Source of the DNA: Azorinus chamasolen
Taxonomy: Eukaryota; Mollusca; Bivalvia; Cardiida; Solecurtidae
Length of the DNA stretch: 64,000 nucleotides
NCBI GenBank assembly: GCA_963576725.1
Contig: OY755237.1
Coordinates: forward strand, 66,498,269-66,562,268
Direction: 5' to 3'
Shown: positions 62,180-64,000 of the stretch, piece by piece
Layout: each line of letters starts with the position of its first letter
How positions within the stretch are numbered: position 1 is the first letter of the stretch
Position numbers and translations under genes: made by a program
The notes under the pieces: generated by a model
Told to the model about the DNA's origin: nothing
Databases searched by the model: none
Seen by the model: only the letters and a program-made list of their open reading frames with translations

Positions 62180-64000
62180 TCTTCTTCTTTTCTTCTATAG
62201 TAATGGCTATCACTCACTATTGAGTATTATTGCCATGCACAGGGGTTAAAAAGTAAGATATATTAGACTGTCTGGAGGCACAAGCTACTCAATCCACTTG
62301 GTACCTCTAAACTGGGTGGTGCAAAGACCTAAAACATAAAAGAAACTAAATTAAAATCCCTACTTACAAGAAATGTGCAAGAAAGTTAGTATTGTTAAAA
62401 ACAGATAAAAGAGCACTTGAGCTTCACTATGGATGATACATCGTTGCAGCCAGTGCTGATTTGAATCCAAGGATTGATTCAGCACTGACTACATCCGATG
62501 GTAGTGTATTCCACTGGACAACTACATGTACGTGGAAAGAATGAGTCCTTGAAGTAGTCAGCTGTGGTGGAAGGTATATTGGTATGCTAAGTGGTGGTAG
62601 TGTCTGGACTGTCTTGTATAAGGTGTTAGAAAATGATTGATGTTGATATCAACATGATTGTAGACAATTTTGTGGGAAAATGAGGGTCTACTGAACTGCC
62701 TTCTTGATTGCAACGAGATCCATTTCAAATCATTCAATATGTTGGTGATGGTGCCCGGTGTCTTGCTGTAATTATTAGAAACAAATCGAGAAGCCCTACG
62801 CTGGATACTTTCGAGTTTATCAATATCCATCTGGTGATAAGGATCCCAGACACTGGAACAATATTCTAGGTTGGGTCTAACAATGGAATTATATGCAGCT
62901 GCCTTAGTTTCAGGTCTAGAAGAATGAAGATTTCGTTTAAGAAACCCTAAATTTTGACTTGCCTTACTGGTAATTTTATTTACATGTGGGGACCAGGATA
63001 GATTTAAAAAATATTTCAATACCTAGATAAGCAGCTCGGTCCACAACAGTCAGGGGTTGACCATGAAGGCAGTACTCTGTTTTCATAGGATTCCTGCATT
63101 TATGAATGTGCATAATATTGCATTTGCTTACATTAAAGGACATCCTCCATTTCTGCTCCCATAGAGATAGATTATCCAGGTCTTTCTGAAATTTGACAGA
63201 ATCACTGTGTGTTGTAATGTTCCTATAAATCACACAGTCATCAGCGAAGAGACGAACACTAGAAGAAACAGTATCAGGAAGGTCATTTATGTAGAGCAGA
63301 AACAAAAGAGGACCAAGGACAGATCATTGAGGGACGCCAGAAACAACAGAAGCCAGATCAGATGTTGCCCCGTCTACTACAACTCTTTGGGTACGATGGC
63401 CTAAGAATGATCCAACCCATGAATGGGTAGAGCCTCTGATACCATAATGATCTAGCTTATGTAGCAATCTATCATGGTGAACAACATCAAACGCTTTACT
63501 GAAGTCTAAAATGGCAACATCGATCTGGCTCCGTAGTACTGATTTTGCCAAGTCATGAATAAAACCTACAAGCTGTGTTTCGCAAGACCGCTGGGCACGA
63601 TTACCATGCTGATTGTCAACCAGGATATTAAAGTGATCTAAATGGTCCAAAATATTACTGACTACTATAATTTTATGTTCAAGGACTTTACAATCTATAC
63701 AAGTTAAGGAGACATGTCTGTAGTTAGAAGCTTGGAACTTTTCTCTTTTCTTAAAAATAGGGGTTACGTAAGCTTGCAGACAATCAGAGGGTACAGTTCC
63801 ACTATGAATAGACTTGTTAAACAGGATAGTAAAAATAGGTGCTATTTCATTTGCACATTCTTTTAGAATTCTTGGCTTTATCTGATCTGGCCCTGCTGCT
63901 TTTTAGGGGTCCAAACCTGCCAGTAATTTTTTGACTCCATTTACAGTAACATGGATGTCTGGCATACTTGAATAAGGGCTAGGACCTAGATCAGGTAAAC
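62180..64000 (-). pseudogene. Jockey/CR1-like LINE reverse transcriptase, broken, running off the window
   Basis: Minus-strand RT in order: KAAGPDQIKPRI, FTILFNKS, PIFKKREK, ILDFSKAFDVVHHDRLL, GVPQ, SVLGPLLFLLYINDLP, LFADDCVIY (catalytic FADD), YLGI, WSPHVNKI, RPNLEYCSSVWDP and the C-terminal DYFKDSFFPR region (to about 62430). Breaks: TAA at 63903-63905 just before KAAGPD; TGA where the conserved GVPQG motif needs Gly (near 63321); a frameshift in a T-run near 63010; further shifts after about 62690. The 3' end ends in GAAGAAAAGAAGAAG-type repeats near 62172-62198. The 5' part and endonuclease lie beyond the window. The copy is inactive. Confidence 0.85.

Overview
The window looks like AT-rich, intron-containing animal DNA. 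The repeat types (5S-like and tRNA-like Pol III relics, PIF/Harbinger, hAT and Tc1/mariner-type elements, Jockey/CR1-like LINEs, repeats beginning ATGCCCCC/ATGCTCCC) suggest a lophotrochozoan, probably a bivalve mollusc. That taxonomic call is inference. There are no operons, rRNA operons, CRISPR arrays or bacterial-type genes.

Most of the sequence is short non-autonomous DNA transposons (MITEs), about 200-260 bp each. Working family names: A (TTAA ends, core arm GCAAACAGAGTAGACC; subfamilies A1 and A2), B (TTAA ends, core arm GAAACCATTGTGATAAATAG), F (TTAA ends starting TTAACCCTTTCGCTGCC), G and H (further TTAA-type families), C, D and E (TA-flanked, ends CAGTAAAACC, CAGTAGAACC or CAGTAAAACCTCTCTATAAC, pogo/Tigger-like), J, K, L, M and I (minor families). 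For A and B, strand '+' means the longer AT-rich arm comes first. Families A, B, C, D, E, G and H carry a long palindrome with the same centre, GCTCC-N4-GGAGC, although their ends and target sites differ. They are nested in one another in many combinations.

Older or larger elements: a LINE relic (19.3-21.1 kb) split by a hAT element (19772-21063) with an 11-bp target duplication; a GC-rich PIF/Harbinger derivative (22891-24284); a broken Jockey/CR1-like LINE running off the right end (62.2-64.0 kb).

Genes: (1) a spliced minus-strand gene in the first 15 kb, with a good first coding exon (15117-15229) and two candidate internal exons (4282-4493, encoding membrane segments; 3843-3932). (2) Four apparently intronless ORFs at 33880-34611 (-), 44716-45690 (-), 51088-51537 (+) and 57900-58694 (-). 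I align all four without gaps over a 40-residue segment (N4, E8, L18, K21, K28 and E39 invariant), and three also share a C-terminal motif N-[ILV]-x-R-R-[HYF]-x-x-Q-L. This looks like a locally duplicated, fast-evolving orphan family. In three of them the longest open frame begins with GTG or TTG; I moved the start to the first in-frame ATG.

Stretches not listed (for example 122-356, 6130-6570, 7310-8080, 9790-10470, 11715-12110, 12780-13490, 18000-19010, 22140-22880, 45760-46160, 60340-60690) hold nothing I can name.
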